From Bacteroidales bacterium (GTDB lineage Bacteria > Bacteroidota > Bacteroidia > Bacteroidales > UBA932): 64,000 nt of DNA. The notes beneath the pieces are model-generated. The model did no database searches, had not been told where the DNA came from, and saw nothing but the letters and a program-made list of their open reading frames with translations. The position numbers were made by a program, and so were the translations under genes. This document shows positions 24,774 to 33,896 of this stretch, piece after piece. Location of the stretch: the NCBI GenBank assembly GCA_017962235.1, contig JAGCVS010000004.1:1-64000 (forward strand). The letters are read 5' to 3'. Within the stretch, counting starts at the first letter, position 1; each line of letters opens with the position of its first letter.

Positions 24774-25223
24774 ATGACGCAATACATCGCAGACGAAGCC
24801 CACTTCAAGGAGGTGATTGCCCGGGTGCCTAAGGTGAAGCGCTCGCTTTGGATTGGCACGGCCGACATCAAGGACTTGTACGTTGAGGAACGGCCTTTCC
24901 TGGGACTCATCGCGGAACTGATAAAGAGGGGCAAAGAGATCCGGCTTATCCACGCCAAGGAGCCAGGACCGAACTTCCGGGAGGACTTTGACCACTATTC
25001 GGTACTTTTTACTGGCCTGGAGCGAGCTCTGTGTCCACGTGTCCATTTCAAGATCATCATCTTCGACCTGCAGATGGCCTACATCGGCTCGGCAAATCTA
25101 ACTGGTGCCGGAATCGGAATGAAAAGTACCCGCACCCGAAACTTCGAGGCTGGCATCCTGACAGATGATCCAGCACTTGTTGAGGCGGCTATCAATCAGT
25201 TCGCGTTCCGCCAATGCGCCTAG
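24774..25223 (+). CDS. Phospholipase D-like nuclease (single HKD motif)
   Basis: 149 aa with one HxK(x)4D motif, HFKIIIFD (~91-98), followed by AYIGSANLTGAGIG. Single-HKD proteins of this size act as dimers, commonly as nucleases (Nuc/BfiI-like). Last gene of the rightward arm. It ends where sequence becomes non-coding before recQ. The domain is clear; DNA as substrate is inferred from neighbours. Confidence 0.82.
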   Translation: MTQYIADEAHFKEVIARVPKVKRSLWIGTADIKDLYVEERPFLGLIAELIKRGKEIRLIHAKEPGPNFREDFDHYSVLFTGLERALCPRVHFKIIIFDLQMAYIGSANLTGAGIGMKSTRTRNFEAGILTDDPALVEAAINQFAFRQCA

Positions 25224-25392
25224 ATGCGAGCCGGCACGGACCGTCCCTAGGGGCGGTGGAGGCGCCTGAGACATTAGTAAGATGGCGGGTGGTGATATCG
25301 CTAAAGGCGTTCGAGGCTCAAATGGAGAATGTGGCGCTTTGGCGGGACTGCCGGCGACAGAGCGAGCGTGCAGATATAGTTCCGTAGATTAC

Positions 25393-25427
25393 AATCTTTC
25401 AAGGGCAGATTTTTGCCCAGAAAGATT
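25393..25427 (+). terminator. Possible terminator hairpin after the rightward arm
   Basis: AATCTTTC ... GGGCA, loop GATTTT, TGCCC ... GAAAGATT: a nested stem with two short mismatched bulges. No clear T-run follows, so it is only a weak terminator candidate. Confidence 0.35.
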
Positions 25428-25532
25428 GGTAATCGGAGGCATCTGCGCCGAGCGGACGGGTAGAATAGTTTTCAGAGGTAGTGTTAAAATGATTCGGTGG
25501 CTATTGCCGGAATGCCGTATCAAAAAAAACAC

Positions 25533-25540
25533 TACCTTTG
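25533..25540 (+). promoter_or_regulatory. -7 promoter box of recQ
   Basis: TACCTTTG matches TAnnTTTG. Only 5 bases lie between it and the recQ ATG at 25546, implying a leaderless or nearly leaderless mRNA. Confidence 0.55.
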
Positions 25541-25545
25541 GGTAT

Positions 25546-27261
25546 ATGCTCGAGACGCTGAAGAAATACTGGGGATACGATGCTTTCAGGCCAAAGCAGG
25601 AGGAGATAATATCCGAGGCTCTGGCGGGGAGGGATGTGTTGGCACTTATGCCCACGGGAGGCGGCAAGAGCATTTGCTTCCAGGTGCCCGCCATGATGAA
25701 GGAGGGCATCTGCATTGTGGTTTCGCCCCTGATAGCGCTGATGAAAGACCAGGTGGAGAACCTCCGCAGGCGCGGCATTCCGGCCCTGCTGGTGTGCGCC
25801 GGTATGAGCTACCGCGAGATTGACGCCGCACTGGACAACGCAGTGTACGGCGATTACAAGTTCCTGTACGTCTCCCCGGAACGTTTGCGGACAGATCTGT
25901 TTCTGGCCCGAGCCGCCAAGATGAACATCAACTATCTGGTGGTGGACGAGGCACACTGTATCTCCCAGTGGGGATATGACTTCCGCCCGGAGTATCTGAT
26001 GATAAGCGAAGTGCGCGGCAAGATTGCCGGCAGCGCTTTCCCCGCAAGGGTACCCGTCATCGCCCTCACTGCCACCGCCACGAACGATGTCGCGGAAGAT
26101 ATCATGGCAAGGCTAGGGTTCGAAAAACCGAATCTTATTATAAGCGGTTTCGAGCGGCCCAATCTCTCTTACAGCGTGCGGAAATGCGAAGACAAACTGG
26201 GACAGCTGCTCAAAGTGTGCAACGGAGTCAAGGGCTCCGGAATCGTATACGTTGCAAAACGGCGCACGGCAGAGGAAGTGACCGCCTTTCTGACGAGTCA
26301 GGGGGTGGACGCGGCCGCCTATCATGCCGGCATGAGCGGCAAGGTGCGGGCGGCGGTGCAGGATGCATGGAAAAGGGGAGAGAAGAGGATAATAGTATCA
26401 ACCAACGCCTTCGGCATGGGCATCGACAAAGGCGACGTGCGCTTTGTGTGTCACTACGATATGCCGCAGTCACCCGAGGCGTACTTCCAGGAGGCTGGAC
26501 GCGCCGGCCGCGACGGGAAGAAGGCCTATGCGCTGCTTATCTGGAATACAACTGATCTCAAACGCCTCGCGCAGATACTGCAGACCACATATCCGCCGCT
26601 GGACTTCATAAAAGATATCTATCAGAAAGTCCACAACTTCCTGAAGATTCCCTATGAAACCGGCAAGGACAAGGGATACAAGTTTGATTTGCCGGCGTTC
26701 GCAAAGCAGTTCAAGCTGCAGGCATCCAAGGCATATTACGCCATCAAATACATAGAGATGTCCGGCTATTGGACGCTTACGGAAGAGCTTGATATCCCTT
26801 CCAAGATATCTGTTACCATGTCCCGCGATGAACTCTACGGCATCCAGCTGGGCAGCGCGGAGACCGATACATTCCTGAAACTGCTCATGCGCATGTACGA
26901 GGGGCTTTTCAGCGGATACGTCACGATAGATGAGGAACGTATCGCCGCCGTTGGCAAGTACTCCGTGCTGGCGGTGGAGCGCAAGCTAAAGTTCCTCGCG
27001 GCCAGAGGCGTGATACGATATATACCCAAGGTGAAATCGCCGGTATTGTATCTGGCCACAGAAAGGCTTTATCCCGATAACCTGCGCCTGGACAAGGCGG
27101 AATACGACGCCCGGGTAGAGCGCAGCGCAAAGCGCCACGAGGCGATGATAAACTACGTGCAGAGTGAGGATAAGTGCCGCAGCCAGATGCTGCTGGAATA
27201 CTTTGGACAGAGCAGCGCTCCCTGCGGCGTGTGTGATTTCTGCCTGAAGCAGAAGCGCTAA
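25546..27261 (+). CDS. recQ: ATP-dependent DNA helicase RecQ
   Basis: 571 aa from ATG 25546 (MLETLKKYWGYDAFRPKQEEII, the conserved RecQ start). In-frame upstream codons to 25282 are not RecQ-like and precede the promoter. Motifs: Q motif FRPKQ, Walker A MPTGGGKS (~37), DEAHCISQWGYDFRPEY (~130), YHAGM, ATNAFGMGIDKGDVRFV-like motif V/VI region and QEAGRAGRDG (~320). The C-terminus carries CGVCDFCLKQKR, part of a Zn site; there is no HRDC domain. It unwinds DNA 3'-5' in recombination repair. It borders the island and shares a CTAA stop overlap with the convergent nitroreductase gene. Confidence 0.93.
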   Translation: MLETLKKYWGYDAFRPKQEEIISEALAGRDVLALMPTGGGKSICFQVPAMMKEGICIVVSPLIALMKDQVENLRRRGIPALLVCAGMSYREIDAALDNAVYGDYKFLYVSPERLRTDLFLARAAKMNINYLVVDEAHCISQWGYDFRPEYLMISEVRGKIAGSAFPARVPVIALTATATNDVAEDIMARLGFEKPNLIISGFERPNLSYSVRKCEDKLGQLLKVCNGVKGSGIVYVAKRRTAEEVTAFLTSQGVDAAAYHAGMSGKVRAAVQDAWKRGEKRIIVSTNAFGMGIDKGDVRFVCHYDMPQSPEAYFQEAGRAGRDGKKAYALLIWNTTDLKRLAQILQTTYPPLDFIKDIYQKVHNFLKIPYETGKDKGYKFDLPAFAKQFKLQASKAYYAIKYIEMSGYWTLTEELDIPSKISVTMSRDELYGIQLGSAETDTFLKLLMRMYEGLFSGYVTIDEERIAAVGKYSVLAVERKLKFLAARGVIRYIPKVKSPVLYLATERLYPDNLRLDKAEYDARVERSAKRHEAMINYVQSEDKCRSQMLLEYFGQSSAPCGVCDFCLKQKR

Positions 27262-27836
27262 TCGCGCGGCGCAGGATAACCCACCGTTTGAACCAAAGTG
27301 ATGATGTGCCCTTCGGGCAGGCCGAGCCGCGCCGCAAGCTCTTCCTTTGGAATCAGCGCGCGGGCGACGGTGGCCAGTCCTTCCGATGCGCAGAACAGAT
27401 AGATGTTCTGGCAGATGAAGCCGGTGTCGGCATAAGTGGATTCAATAACCCCCTGCGGCGTTTTGCCGGTGATCTTTGTGGTGTCTGAAATCAGTACAAT
27501 CTCTACCGGAGCTACCCCCACGAAAGGCTGGGTGCCGGTGGCGGCGCGCATATCCTCTTCAAACAGCTGATCCAGCGCGTGCGCTACAGGGTCGTAACGG
27601 TATACGCCGTTTTTCAGAAAGACGTAGAGCGATATCTCCTGCCGGTTGTGGGAAGATGGGGCGGTGCGACCTTTGGTGCGGTTGATGCCCCACGCGGCCC
27701 AGAGCAGATTGGAGAGGGTCTGAAGGTCCAGGTCGCGGCCGGCGATAAAGTCGCGCGAACTGCGGCGGGCGGCCAGCGCCTCCATGAGGGGCATTCCGCC
27801 GGTGCGGCGCGCCTCGGGAAGTTGTATCGTCTGCAT
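27258..27836 (-). CDS. Nitroreductase family protein (SagB/ThcOx-like)
   Basis: 192 aa. FMN-binding nitroreductase fold: ALAARRSSRDFIAGRDLDLQTLSNLLWAAWGINR near the N-terminus, TAPSSHNRQEISLYVF, and a C-terminal EGLATVARALIPKEELAARLGLPEGHIITLVQTVGYP. Such proteins use FMN and NAD(P)H; the SagB-like pattern is common for stand-alone Bacteroidales members. Its stop overlaps the recQ stop by 4 bp (convergent). It starts 3 bases after the yicC stop, so it probably belongs to that transcript. Substrate unknown. Confidence 0.85.
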   Translation of the reverse strand: MQTIQLPEARRTGGMPLMEALAARRSSRDFIAGRDLDLQTLSNLLWAAWGINRTKGRTAPSSHNRQEISLYVFLKNGVYRYDPVAHALDQLFEEDMRAATGTQPFVGVAPVEIVLISDTTKITGKTPQGVIESTYADTGFICQNIYLFCASEGLATVARALIPKEELAARLGLPEGHIITLVQTVGYPAPRD

Positions 27837-27839
27837 GGT

Positions 27840-28730
27840 TTAAAGGATATTCATGGATTGTTCTTTGATCTTCTCCAGCTCCGCCTTCATCTTGACAACT
27901 ATCTTCTGAATCTCGGCGTGGTTGGCCTTGCTGCCCAGCGTGTTGATTTCGCGCCCCATCTCCTGGGCAATGAAGCCCAACTTCTTGCCGGGGAACTCTT
28001 CGTTCTCCAGCGTCTCGCGGAAATAGCGGCAGTGCTGGCGCAGACGCACCTTCTCTTCATTGATGTCCAGCTTGTCTATGTAGAAGATGATCTCCTGCTC
28101 CAGACGGTTGGTATCAGGCTGCAGGGCGAGCTCTGCCATGCGGGCGTCTATGCGCTGGCGTACGGCGGCCACGCGCTCCGCCTCGAAGGTCTCCACCATG
28201 GGGATAAAGCTCTCTATGCTTTCAAGGTTGGCGAGGACATCGCGCATGAGGGATACTCCCTCGTGAGTGCGGAACTCGTCCAGATGCGCCACCGCCTCTT
28301 TGATTGCGCCGTAAAGCAGCGTCCAGCTTTCTCCGGAGAAATCTTCGCGGGCGGTCTCGAACACATCGTTCATTCGGAGCAGGCTTGCAATTATGGCCGC
28401 ACCCGAATCGCCGTCTGTGGCGGAACGCCAGCCGGTGTCCTTCAAAGCATCGTTCACCTGGGCCAGATAAGCGTTCAACACACTTTTGTTCAGGGTAGAG
28501 GAGGTGGCGGCGCCGGAACTCTTCTCAGTGGTGATAAACAGGTCTATGGTACCGCGGTTGAGGGCAGACGATATGAGCTGTCTCACCTCCATCTCCTTCT
28601 CGCGGGGGATGAGCGATGTCTTGAGGGTTATGTCCGCAGCCTTGGAATTGAGCGAACGGATTTCTACGATATACTTGACGTCGTTGATGGTGGCCTCTGC
28701 ACGGCCGTAACCAGTCATGGATTTCAACAT
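27840..28730 (-). CDS. YicC/YloC family endoribonuclease
   Basis: 296 aa. It opens MLKSMTGYGRAEA and ends in the conserved block RQHCRYFRETLENEEFPGKKLGFIAQEMGREINTLGSKANHAEIQKIVVKMKAELEKIKEQ, hallmarks of the YicC/YloC RNases. An ATG three codons earlier (28739) lies inside the -7 box TATTTTTG (minus strand, 28737-28744), so 28730 is the start, with a 5' leader of only a few bases. Divergent from glnS. Confidence 0.92.
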   Translation of the reverse strand: MLKSMTGYGRAEATINDVKYIVEIRSLNSKAADITLKTSLIPREKEMEVRQLISSALNRGTIDLFITTEKSSGAATSSTLNKSVLNAYLAQVNDALKDTGWRSATDGDSGAAIIASLLRMNDVFETAREDFSGESWTLLYGAIKEAVAHLDEFRTHEGVSLMRDVLANLESIESFIPMVETFEAERVAAVRQRIDARMAELALQPDTNRLEQEIIFYIDKLDINEEKVRLRQHCRYFRETLENEEFPGKKLGFIAQEMGREINTLGSKANHAEIQKIVVKMKAELEKIKEQSMNIL

Positions 28731-28736
28731 GGTTCG

Positions 28737-28744
28737 CAAAAATA
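28737..28744 (-). promoter_or_regulatory. -7 promoter box of yicC
   Basis: Reverse strand TATTTTTG; 6 bases separate it from ATG 28730. It decides between two possible starts because the upstream ATG overlaps the box. Confidence 0.6.
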
Positions 28745-28784
28745 GATTTGAGCTGTAAAAATAGTAAAAATGCCCCTTTTTTGC

Positions 28785-28792
28785 TATTTTTG
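28785..28792 (+). promoter_or_regulatory. -7 promoter box of glnS
   Basis: TATTTTTG, full TAnnTTTG match, 21 bases before the glnS ATG. Confidence 0.65.
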
Positions 28793-28813
28793 TAGTCTAT
28801 ATGTAAACGAACT

Positions 28814-30451
28814 ATGGAAGAACGTACCAACAATTTCCTTGAAGACATCATCGAGGCCGACCTGGCCAGCGGAAAGCATAAATCCATAATGACCCGTTTC
28901 CCGCCGGAGCCCAACGGCTATTTGCACATTGGCCATGCGAAGAGCATCTGCCTGAACTTTGGCCTGGCAAAGAAATACGGCGGCAAGACCAACCTGCGCT
29001 TTGATGATACCAACCCCGTCAAGGAAGATACCGAGTATGTAGATTCCATAAAGGAGGATATCAAGTGGCTGGGCTTTGAGTGGGCCAACGAGTTTTATGC
29101 GTCCGACTATTTTGACCAGCTTTACGAGTGGGCCAAGGTCCTTATCAAGAAGGGTCTTGCGTATGTAGACGACCAGACCCAGGAAGAGATACGTCAGACC
29201 CGCGGCACCGTGACACAGCCCGGCAAGGAGAGCCCCTGGCGCAACCGCAGCGTAGAGGAGAACCTGAAGCTGTTTGAGGAGATGAAAGAGGGCAAGTATC
29301 CCGACGGAGCCAAGGTGCTGCGCGCCAAGATTGACATGGCGCACCCCAACATGCTTTTCCGCGACCCGCTGATGTACCGCATTATCCATGCGGACCATCA
29401 CCGTACCGGCAGCAAGTGGTGCATTTACCCGATGTACGATTATGCCCACGGCGAGTGCGACTCAATAGAGCACATAACCCATTCCATCTGCACCCTGGAG
29501 TTTGACGTGCACCGTCCGCTTTACGACTGGTTCATAGAGAAGCTGGAGATATTCCCCAGCCATCAGTACGAGTTCGCCCGTCTGAACCTGACCTATACCG
29601 TGATGAGCAAGCGCAAGCTTCTTGAGCTTGTGAAGAACGGCTACGTTGAGGGATGGGACGACCCCCGCATGCCCACCATCTGTGGTATCCGCCGTCGCGG
29701 CTATACTCCCGAATCCATCCGCATGTTCGCCGACAAGGTGGGCGTGGCAAAGCGCGACAATATAATTGACCTCTCCCTTATGGAGTGGTGCCTGCGTCAG
29801 GACCTGAACGAGCGCTCCAACCGCTACATGGCGGTGCTGGACCCCATAAAGCTTGTGATAGACAACTGGGAAGAGGGCAAGGTGGAGTGGTTCGAGGCTC
29901 CGCTGAACCCCGCAGACCCGGATGGCGCAAAACGCCGCGTCCCCTTTACCAAAGAGCTTTACATAGAGCGTGAAGACTTTATGGAAGATGCACCCAAGAA
30001 GTATTTCCGTCTGAAACCGGACGGCGAAGTGCGCTTGAAATACACTTATATCGTGAAGTGCGTCTCATTCGAGAAGGATGCCGACGGCAACATCACCGTG
30101 GTTCATTGCGAGGTGGATCCCACATCCAAACCGGGTGCCGGCGAGTGGCGCAGCGTGAAGGGTACCATCCACTGGGTATCGCAGGAATATGCAAAGCCCA
30201 TTGAGGCGCGCATCTTTGATACCCTCTTCACTGAAGAGCAGATGGGTGCCATTCCGGAAGGTGTGGATTATAAGGAGTACCTGAACCCCAACTCTCTCGT
30301 GATAAAGACTGCATACGCTGAGCCCGCACTGTTGGAAGACAAGAGCGGAATTGCGGTTCAGTTCGAGAGGGTGGGTTACTTCTACCACGATCCCAAGAAC
30401 GGTGCCTGGAACAAGGCTACCGGCCTGAGGGATTCATTCAAGATCAAATAG
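28814..30451 (+). CDS. glnS: Glutaminyl-tRNA synthetase
   Basis: 545 aa class I synthetase. HIGH motif in PPEPNGYLHIGHAKS (~32-46), NLRFDDTNP, and the KMSKS equivalent VMSKRKL (~263). C-terminal anticodon-binding barrels are present (PYTIVKCVSFEKD-like region to the end). It charges tRNA-Gln directly, so this organism does not need the GatCAB route for glutamine. Its 3' end overlaps the convergent ATP-grasp gene by 8 bp. Confidence 0.97.
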   Translation: MEERTNNFLEDIIEADLASGKHKSIMTRFPPEPNGYLHIGHAKSICLNFGLAKKYGGKTNLRFDDTNPVKEDTEYVDSIKEDIKWLGFEWANEFYASDYFDQLYEWAKVLIKKGLAYVDDQTQEEIRQTRGTVTQPGKESPWRNRSVEENLKLFEEMKEGKYPDGAKVLRAKIDMAHPNMLFRDPLMYRIIHADHHRTGSKWCIYPMYDYAHGECDSIEHITHSICTLEFDVHRPLYDWFIEKLEIFPSHQYEFARLNLTYTVMSKRKLLELVKNGYVEGWDDPRMPTICGIRRRGYTPESIRMFADKVGVAKRDNIIDLSLMEWCLRQDLNERSNRYMAVLDPIKLVIDNWEEGKVEWFEAPLNPADPDGAKRRVPFTKELYIEREDFMEDAPKKYFRLKPDGEVRLKYTYIVKCVSFEKDADGNITVVHCEVDPTSKPGAGEWRSVKGTIHWVSQEYAKPIEARIFDTLFTEEQMGAIPEGVDYKEYLNPNSLVIKTAYAEPALLEDKSGIAVQFERVGYFYHDPKNGAWNKATGLRDSFKIK

Positions 30452-31157
30452 ACTTGTCAATTGACACTGCGGCGTCCATGGCCATCAGGTTGCGGGCGTT
30501 CACAATCACGGGATAGATATCCATCTTGTCTATCGCGGGAGCGTATGAGCACAGTGCGGAGAGCCTGCGAATGGCGTCGGTGAAAAGCACCTCGTTTATC
30601 TGGAACTCTCCCTTTACCCTGTTGTATGCCTGAGTCGCCGCCTCTTTTGTGACCGGAAGGGTGCAGAACATGAATCCGGAGGGTTTCTCCGCCTTCTTTG
30701 AGACTGCGCCGCACACCACCACATGTCCGTGTCCCGCCTTCTTGCGGATACCGAAATAGGCGGTGGCGCCATACAGCGAGGGGCGTATAAGCACGCCGTT
30801 GGTGTCGGCGTCTTTCATCAGCCTTTCGAACTCCAGACGCATCGTGTTCCTGTCGGTGATGTGCTCTATGGTGACTTTGCTCTCGCCGTCGTGCAGCGAT
30901 ATCGCCTCCATGTTCACGGGGAATCCGATGTCGGTGACCGCCTCGCGCGCTTCGTCAAGAGTGGTAGCGATAAGGGAACGGTCGCGGCTGATGCCAATGG
31001 CGTCCAGCAGACGCAGCGCCGTTTCGTTGGGCAGGGTAGCAGATGCGCTGCCCGCCAGGATATCGTCTATAGTCTCTTTGTCAATGGGCGGATTGACATT
31101 GGAACCGTTGGGGTCCGTAATCAGATTCTGAGGGGTTGTTGCCGGAATTCTTATCAT
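30444..31157 (-). CDS. ATP-grasp domain protein (ADP-forming acyl-CoA synthetase beta-like)
   Basis: 237 aa. The order of motifs follows the ATP-grasp_5 domain of ADP-forming acyl-CoA synthetases: LPNETALRLLDAIGIS, ATTLDEAREAVTDIGFPVNMEAIS (~65-90), RLEFERLMKD..GVLIRPSL, and a C-terminal DAIRRLSALCSYAPAIDKMDIYPVIVNARNLMAMDA. The CoA-binding and ligase (alpha) parts are absent, so it is a beta-subunit-like half. Its partner, if any, is not nearby. Convergent with glnS, divergent from mtnA. Confidence 0.75.
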   Translation of the reverse strand: MIRIPATTPQNLITDPNGSNVNPPIDKETIDDILAGSASATLPNETALRLLDAIGISRDRSLIATTLDEAREAVTDIGFPVNMEAISLHDGESKVTIEHITDRNTMRLEFERLMKDADTNGVLIRPSLYGATAYFGIRKKAGHGHVVVCGAVSKKAEKPSGFMFCTLPVTKEAATQAYNRVKGEFQINEVLFTDAIRRLSALCSYAPAIDKMDIYPVIVNARNLMAMDAAVSIDKSI

Positions 31158-31182
31158 AGAGCCAAAATTAATAGTTTTTTAT

Positions 31183-31190
31183 TATCTTTG
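31183..31190 (+). promoter_or_regulatory. -7 promoter box of mtnA
   Basis: TATCTTTG, full TAnnTTTG match, 32 bases before the mtnA ATG. Confidence 0.65.
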
Positions 31191-31222
31191 ACGATTACGA
31201 CCGGAAAATACGCAACAAAATA

Positions 31223-32296
31223 ATGAGAAACATCCTCGATTACGATTCGGTAGAACTCAGTCCCAATGGCAGGGATGTGATTATTCTGGATCAGTCGCTC
31301 TTGCCCAACCAGGAGAAGTTTCTGCACCTGACTACAGCAGAACAGGTGTTTTATGCCATAACACTGCTAAAGGTGCGCGGTGCCCCCGCCATCGGTATCG
31401 TGGGCGCGCTGGGTCTGGCCATGTGCATGAACCGCTTCCGCGCCCGCAACATGCAGGCATTTGACCAGGAATTCCTGAGGGTAAAGCGTTACCTGTATAT
31501 CTCGCGTCCTACGGCGGTGAGCCTTACCTGGACGCTGGACCGCATGGAACGGTGCTACTACAATGCTGTGGAAGAGGCCAAGGACCTTGCGTCCGACGCC
31601 GCTATGAAACAGATCAAGGAGCGGCTCACTGCAGAGGCGAGAGCCATCAAGTTGGAAGATGTGGCCAAATGTCTTGCCATCTCGGAGACTGGTTTCTCCC
31701 TGCTCAAACCCGGTATCGGCATCCTAACGTACTGCAATGCCGGCCATCTGGCAACCTCCCGTTACGGAACTGCGCTGGGGCCGATTTATCTCGCACAGCA
31801 GAAGGGCTATATGCCCAAGGTATATTCCTGTGAAACCCGCCCCATGCTGCAGGGTTCCCGCCTTACGGCGTATGAGCTCACAAAAGCGGGTGTGGACGTG
31901 ACCCTGATTTGCGACAACATGGCCGCCGATGTGATGCAGCGCGGCAAGATTGATATCGTGTTCTTTGGCTGCGACCGAATCGCCGCCAACGGAGATGTCG
32001 CCAACAAGGTGGGGAGCAGCATGATTGCCGTACTTGCAAAGCATTACGGTATCCCGTGCTACAGCATAGGTCCCTCCAATACCATAGACTTTAACACCAA
32101 GACAGGCAACGATATAGTGATTGAGGAGCGCCCCGCATTCGAGGTTACCGACCAGTACTTTGACAAGCCGGTGGCTCCCAAGGGGATTAAAGTCTATAAT
32201 CCGGCGTTTGACGTGACTCCGGCAGACCTTCTTACCGGTATCATCACGGAGAAGGGTATAATCTCACCGCACGAACTCTCAAGGCTCAATGACTAA
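31223..32296 (+). CDS. mtnA: S-methyl-5-thioribose-1-phosphate isomerase
   Basis: 357 aa. Family motifs: KVRGAPAIGIVGALGLA (~50-66), LTYCNAGHLAT (~167-177, catalytic Cys region), ETRPMLQGSRLTAYEL and GCDRIAANGDVANKVGS (~249-265, with catalytic Asp). It converts MTR-1-P to MTRu-1-P in methionine salvage. No other mtn genes are in the window; some homologues act on other ribose-1-phosphates. It overlaps the next gene by 8 bp. Confidence 0.93.
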   Translation: MRNILDYDSVELSPNGRDVIILDQSLLPNQEKFLHLTTAEQVFYAITLLKVRGAPAIGIVGALGLAMCMNRFRARNMQAFDQEFLRVKRYLYISRPTAVSLTWTLDRMERCYYNAVEEAKDLASDAAMKQIKERLTAEARAIKLEDVAKCLAISETGFSLLKPGIGILTYCNAGHLATSRYGTALGPIYLAQQKGYMPKVYSCETRPMLQGSRLTAYELTKAGVDVTLICDNMAADVMQRGKIDIVFFGCDRIAANGDVANKVGSSMIAVLAKHYGIPCYSIGPSNTIDFNTKTGNDIVIEERPAFEVTDQYFDKPVAPKGIKVYNPAFDVTPADLLTGIITEKGIISPHELSRLND

Positions 32297-33080
32297 GTTT
32301 ATCAGCCTTTCAAGCGGGAGCAACGGCAATTGCTACTATATCGGCAACGACGAAGTGTCGCTGCTGATTGATCTGGGCATCGGCGGGCGCACAATAAACC
32401 GCCGCCTGAATGCCCACGACATCTCGCTTGCAAAGGTTGACATGGTGCTTGTGACCCACGAGCACATGGACCACATCCGTTATCTTGGTGGTTTCACGGA
32501 ACGCTTCCACAAGGTTGTGTTTGCAACAGAGGCGCTGCACAAGGTGCTCGAAAGGCATTTCTGCACCGCCGGCAAACTTGGGGGATGCGTTAAGGAAACC
32601 AAGCCGGGGGTTGAGACTGAGTGCCTTGGTGTCCGTTTCACGCCGTTCTCCGTGCCTCATGACGCAAAGGACACTGTGGGATACTATATCGACTTCTTTG
32701 GCCAGACTTTCACCTTTGTGACCGATGTGGGCAAGGTTACCGACGATGTGGTGAAGTACTGCAGCAAGGCGGCCCATCTGATTGTGGAATCCAACTACGA
32801 CCCTGGTATGCTTGACACCGGTCCTTATACTCCGGAACTCAAAAAGAGGATTAAGGAAGAGCACGGCCATCTGTCAAACGAGCAGACGGCAGAACTGCTG
32901 CGCCGCAGTTTTCACGAAGGACTCAGATCGGTGTTCCTGTGCCACTTGAGTGCCAACAACAACACCCCGTCGCTGGCGTTTGAAAGCGCCCGCGTCGCAC
33001 TCAATTCGGTGGGTGGGGAAGAGGTGGCGGTGTGCGCGCTGCCCCGCAGGGAGGCCTCTCCGCTGTTTATTTTTGATTAG
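32289..33080 (+). CDS. MBL-fold metallohydrolase (YycJ/WalJ-like)
   Basis: 263 aa. It starts [15 protein letters not shown], contains the metal motif [11 protein letters not shown] (~55-65), [19 protein letters not shown] and VESNYDP, then [13 protein letters not shown]. These mark the YycJ/WalJ subgroup of metallo-beta-lactamase hydrolases, some of which are double-strand DNA exonucleases. It overlaps mtnA by 8 bp (coupled) and the convergent nfo gene by 14 bp. Exact substrate uncertain. Confidence 0.87.
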   Translation: MTKFISLSSGSNGNCYYIGNDEVSLLIDLGIGGRTINRRLNAHDISLAKVDMVLVTHEHMDHIRYLGGFTERFHKVVFATEALHKVLERHFCTAGKLGGCVKETKPGVETECLGVRFTPFSVPHDAKDTVGYYIDFFGQTFTFVTDVGKVTDDVVKYCSKAAHLIVESNYDPGMLDTGPYTPELKKRIKEEHGHLSNEQTAELLRRSFHEGLRSVFLCHLSANNNTPSLAFESARVALNSVGGEEVAVCALPRREASPLFIFD

Positions 33081-33894
33081 CCCAGGCTTTCAGCTGAGCG
33101 ATTTCCGAAGGCCATAAATCGGGTTCCGGCGTCTCCAGTATGAAGGGGATGCCGTCCAGCCTGCTGTCTTTCATCAGCTGCTCGAAAAGGGCGGAGCCTA
33201 TTTCTCCCTGACCGATGGGACTGTGGCGGTCTACACGGCTGCCGGCGGGCTTCTTGGCGTCGTTGAGGTGCATCCCGCGAAGATACTTTATCCCCACTGT
33301 GCTGTCCAGCTGATCCATCATGTCAAAGCCGTAGCCGGCGGCAAAGGCGTGGCAGGTATCGATGCATACACCTACGCGGGATTTGTCCTCTACCTGAGCA
33401 ATTATTGCTGCCAGATGCTCAAAGCGGTAGCCCATGTTGGAGCCTTGTCCGGCAGTGTTTTCCAGTACAGCTGTTACACCGTGGGTCCTGTCCAGCGCCA
33501 TATTTATGGATTCCGCTATGCGTCGCAGGCACTCCTCTTCGCTTATCTCTTTCAGATGGCTGCCGGGGTGGAAGTTGAGCCTGTCCAGCCCCAGCACCTC
33601 GCAGCGGGCCATCTCATCGATGAATGACTCCCTGGAACGCTCCAACCCCTCTGTCTGAGGGTGTCCCAGGTTAATCAGGTAGCCGTCATGTGCAAGTATT
33701 GAGCAGGGAGGATATCCCAGCTCTTCGCAGCGCTGCTTGAACAGCGCGATGCTCTCTGCTGTGAGGGGAGGGGACATCCACTGCTTCTGGTTCTTTGTAA
33801 AAAGGGCGAAGGCGGTGGCTCCTATTTCCTGAGCACGCAAAGGGGCGTTCTCAACACCGCCCGCCGCGGATACGTGTGCGCCAATATATTTCAT
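33067..33894 (-). CDS. nfo: Endonuclease IV
   Basis: 275 aa TIM-barrel AP endonuclease. Zn-site motifs: GAHVSAAGG at the start, LNFHPGSH (~110), [31 protein letters not shown] (~176-193), [25 protein letters not shown] (~212-236) and ILETPEPD. It cuts the 5' side of abasic sites in base-excision repair. It starts 2 bases after recG's stop, so recG-nfo is one repair operon. Confidence 0.96.
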   Translation of the reverse strand: MKYIGAHVSAAGGVENAPLRAQEIGATAFALFTKNQKQWMSPPLTAESIALFKQRCEELGYPPCSILAHDGYLINLGHPQTEGLERSRESFIDEMARCEVLGLDRLNFHPGSHLKEISEEECLRRIAESINMALDRTHGVTAVLENTAGQGSNMGYRFEHLAAIIAQVEDKSRVGVCIDTCHAFAAGYGFDMMDQLDSTVGIKYLRGMHLNDAKKPAGSRVDRHSPIGQGEIGSALFEQLMKDSRLDGIPFILETPEPDLWPSEIAQLKAWANQK

Positions 33895-33896
33895 GA

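Larger units (their letters stand above)
25224..25545. other. Gap between island and recQ
   Basis: About 320 bases. A frame continuous with recQ spans part of it but reads as low-quality Arg/Gly-rich sequence and lies upstream of the recQ -7 box. Contents seen: an imperfect hairpin (25393-25427) and the recQ promoter. No integrase, att-like repeat or tRNA found. Confidence 0.6.

Noticed and set aside
13043-25223. Island as a prophage or conjugative element
   Set aside because: No integrase, portal, capsid, relaxase, tra or primase genes; only replication- and nuclease-like genes.
25282-25545. N-terminal extension of RecQ
   Set aside because: In frame, but Gly/Arg-rich and unlike RecQ, and upstream of the recQ promoter box.
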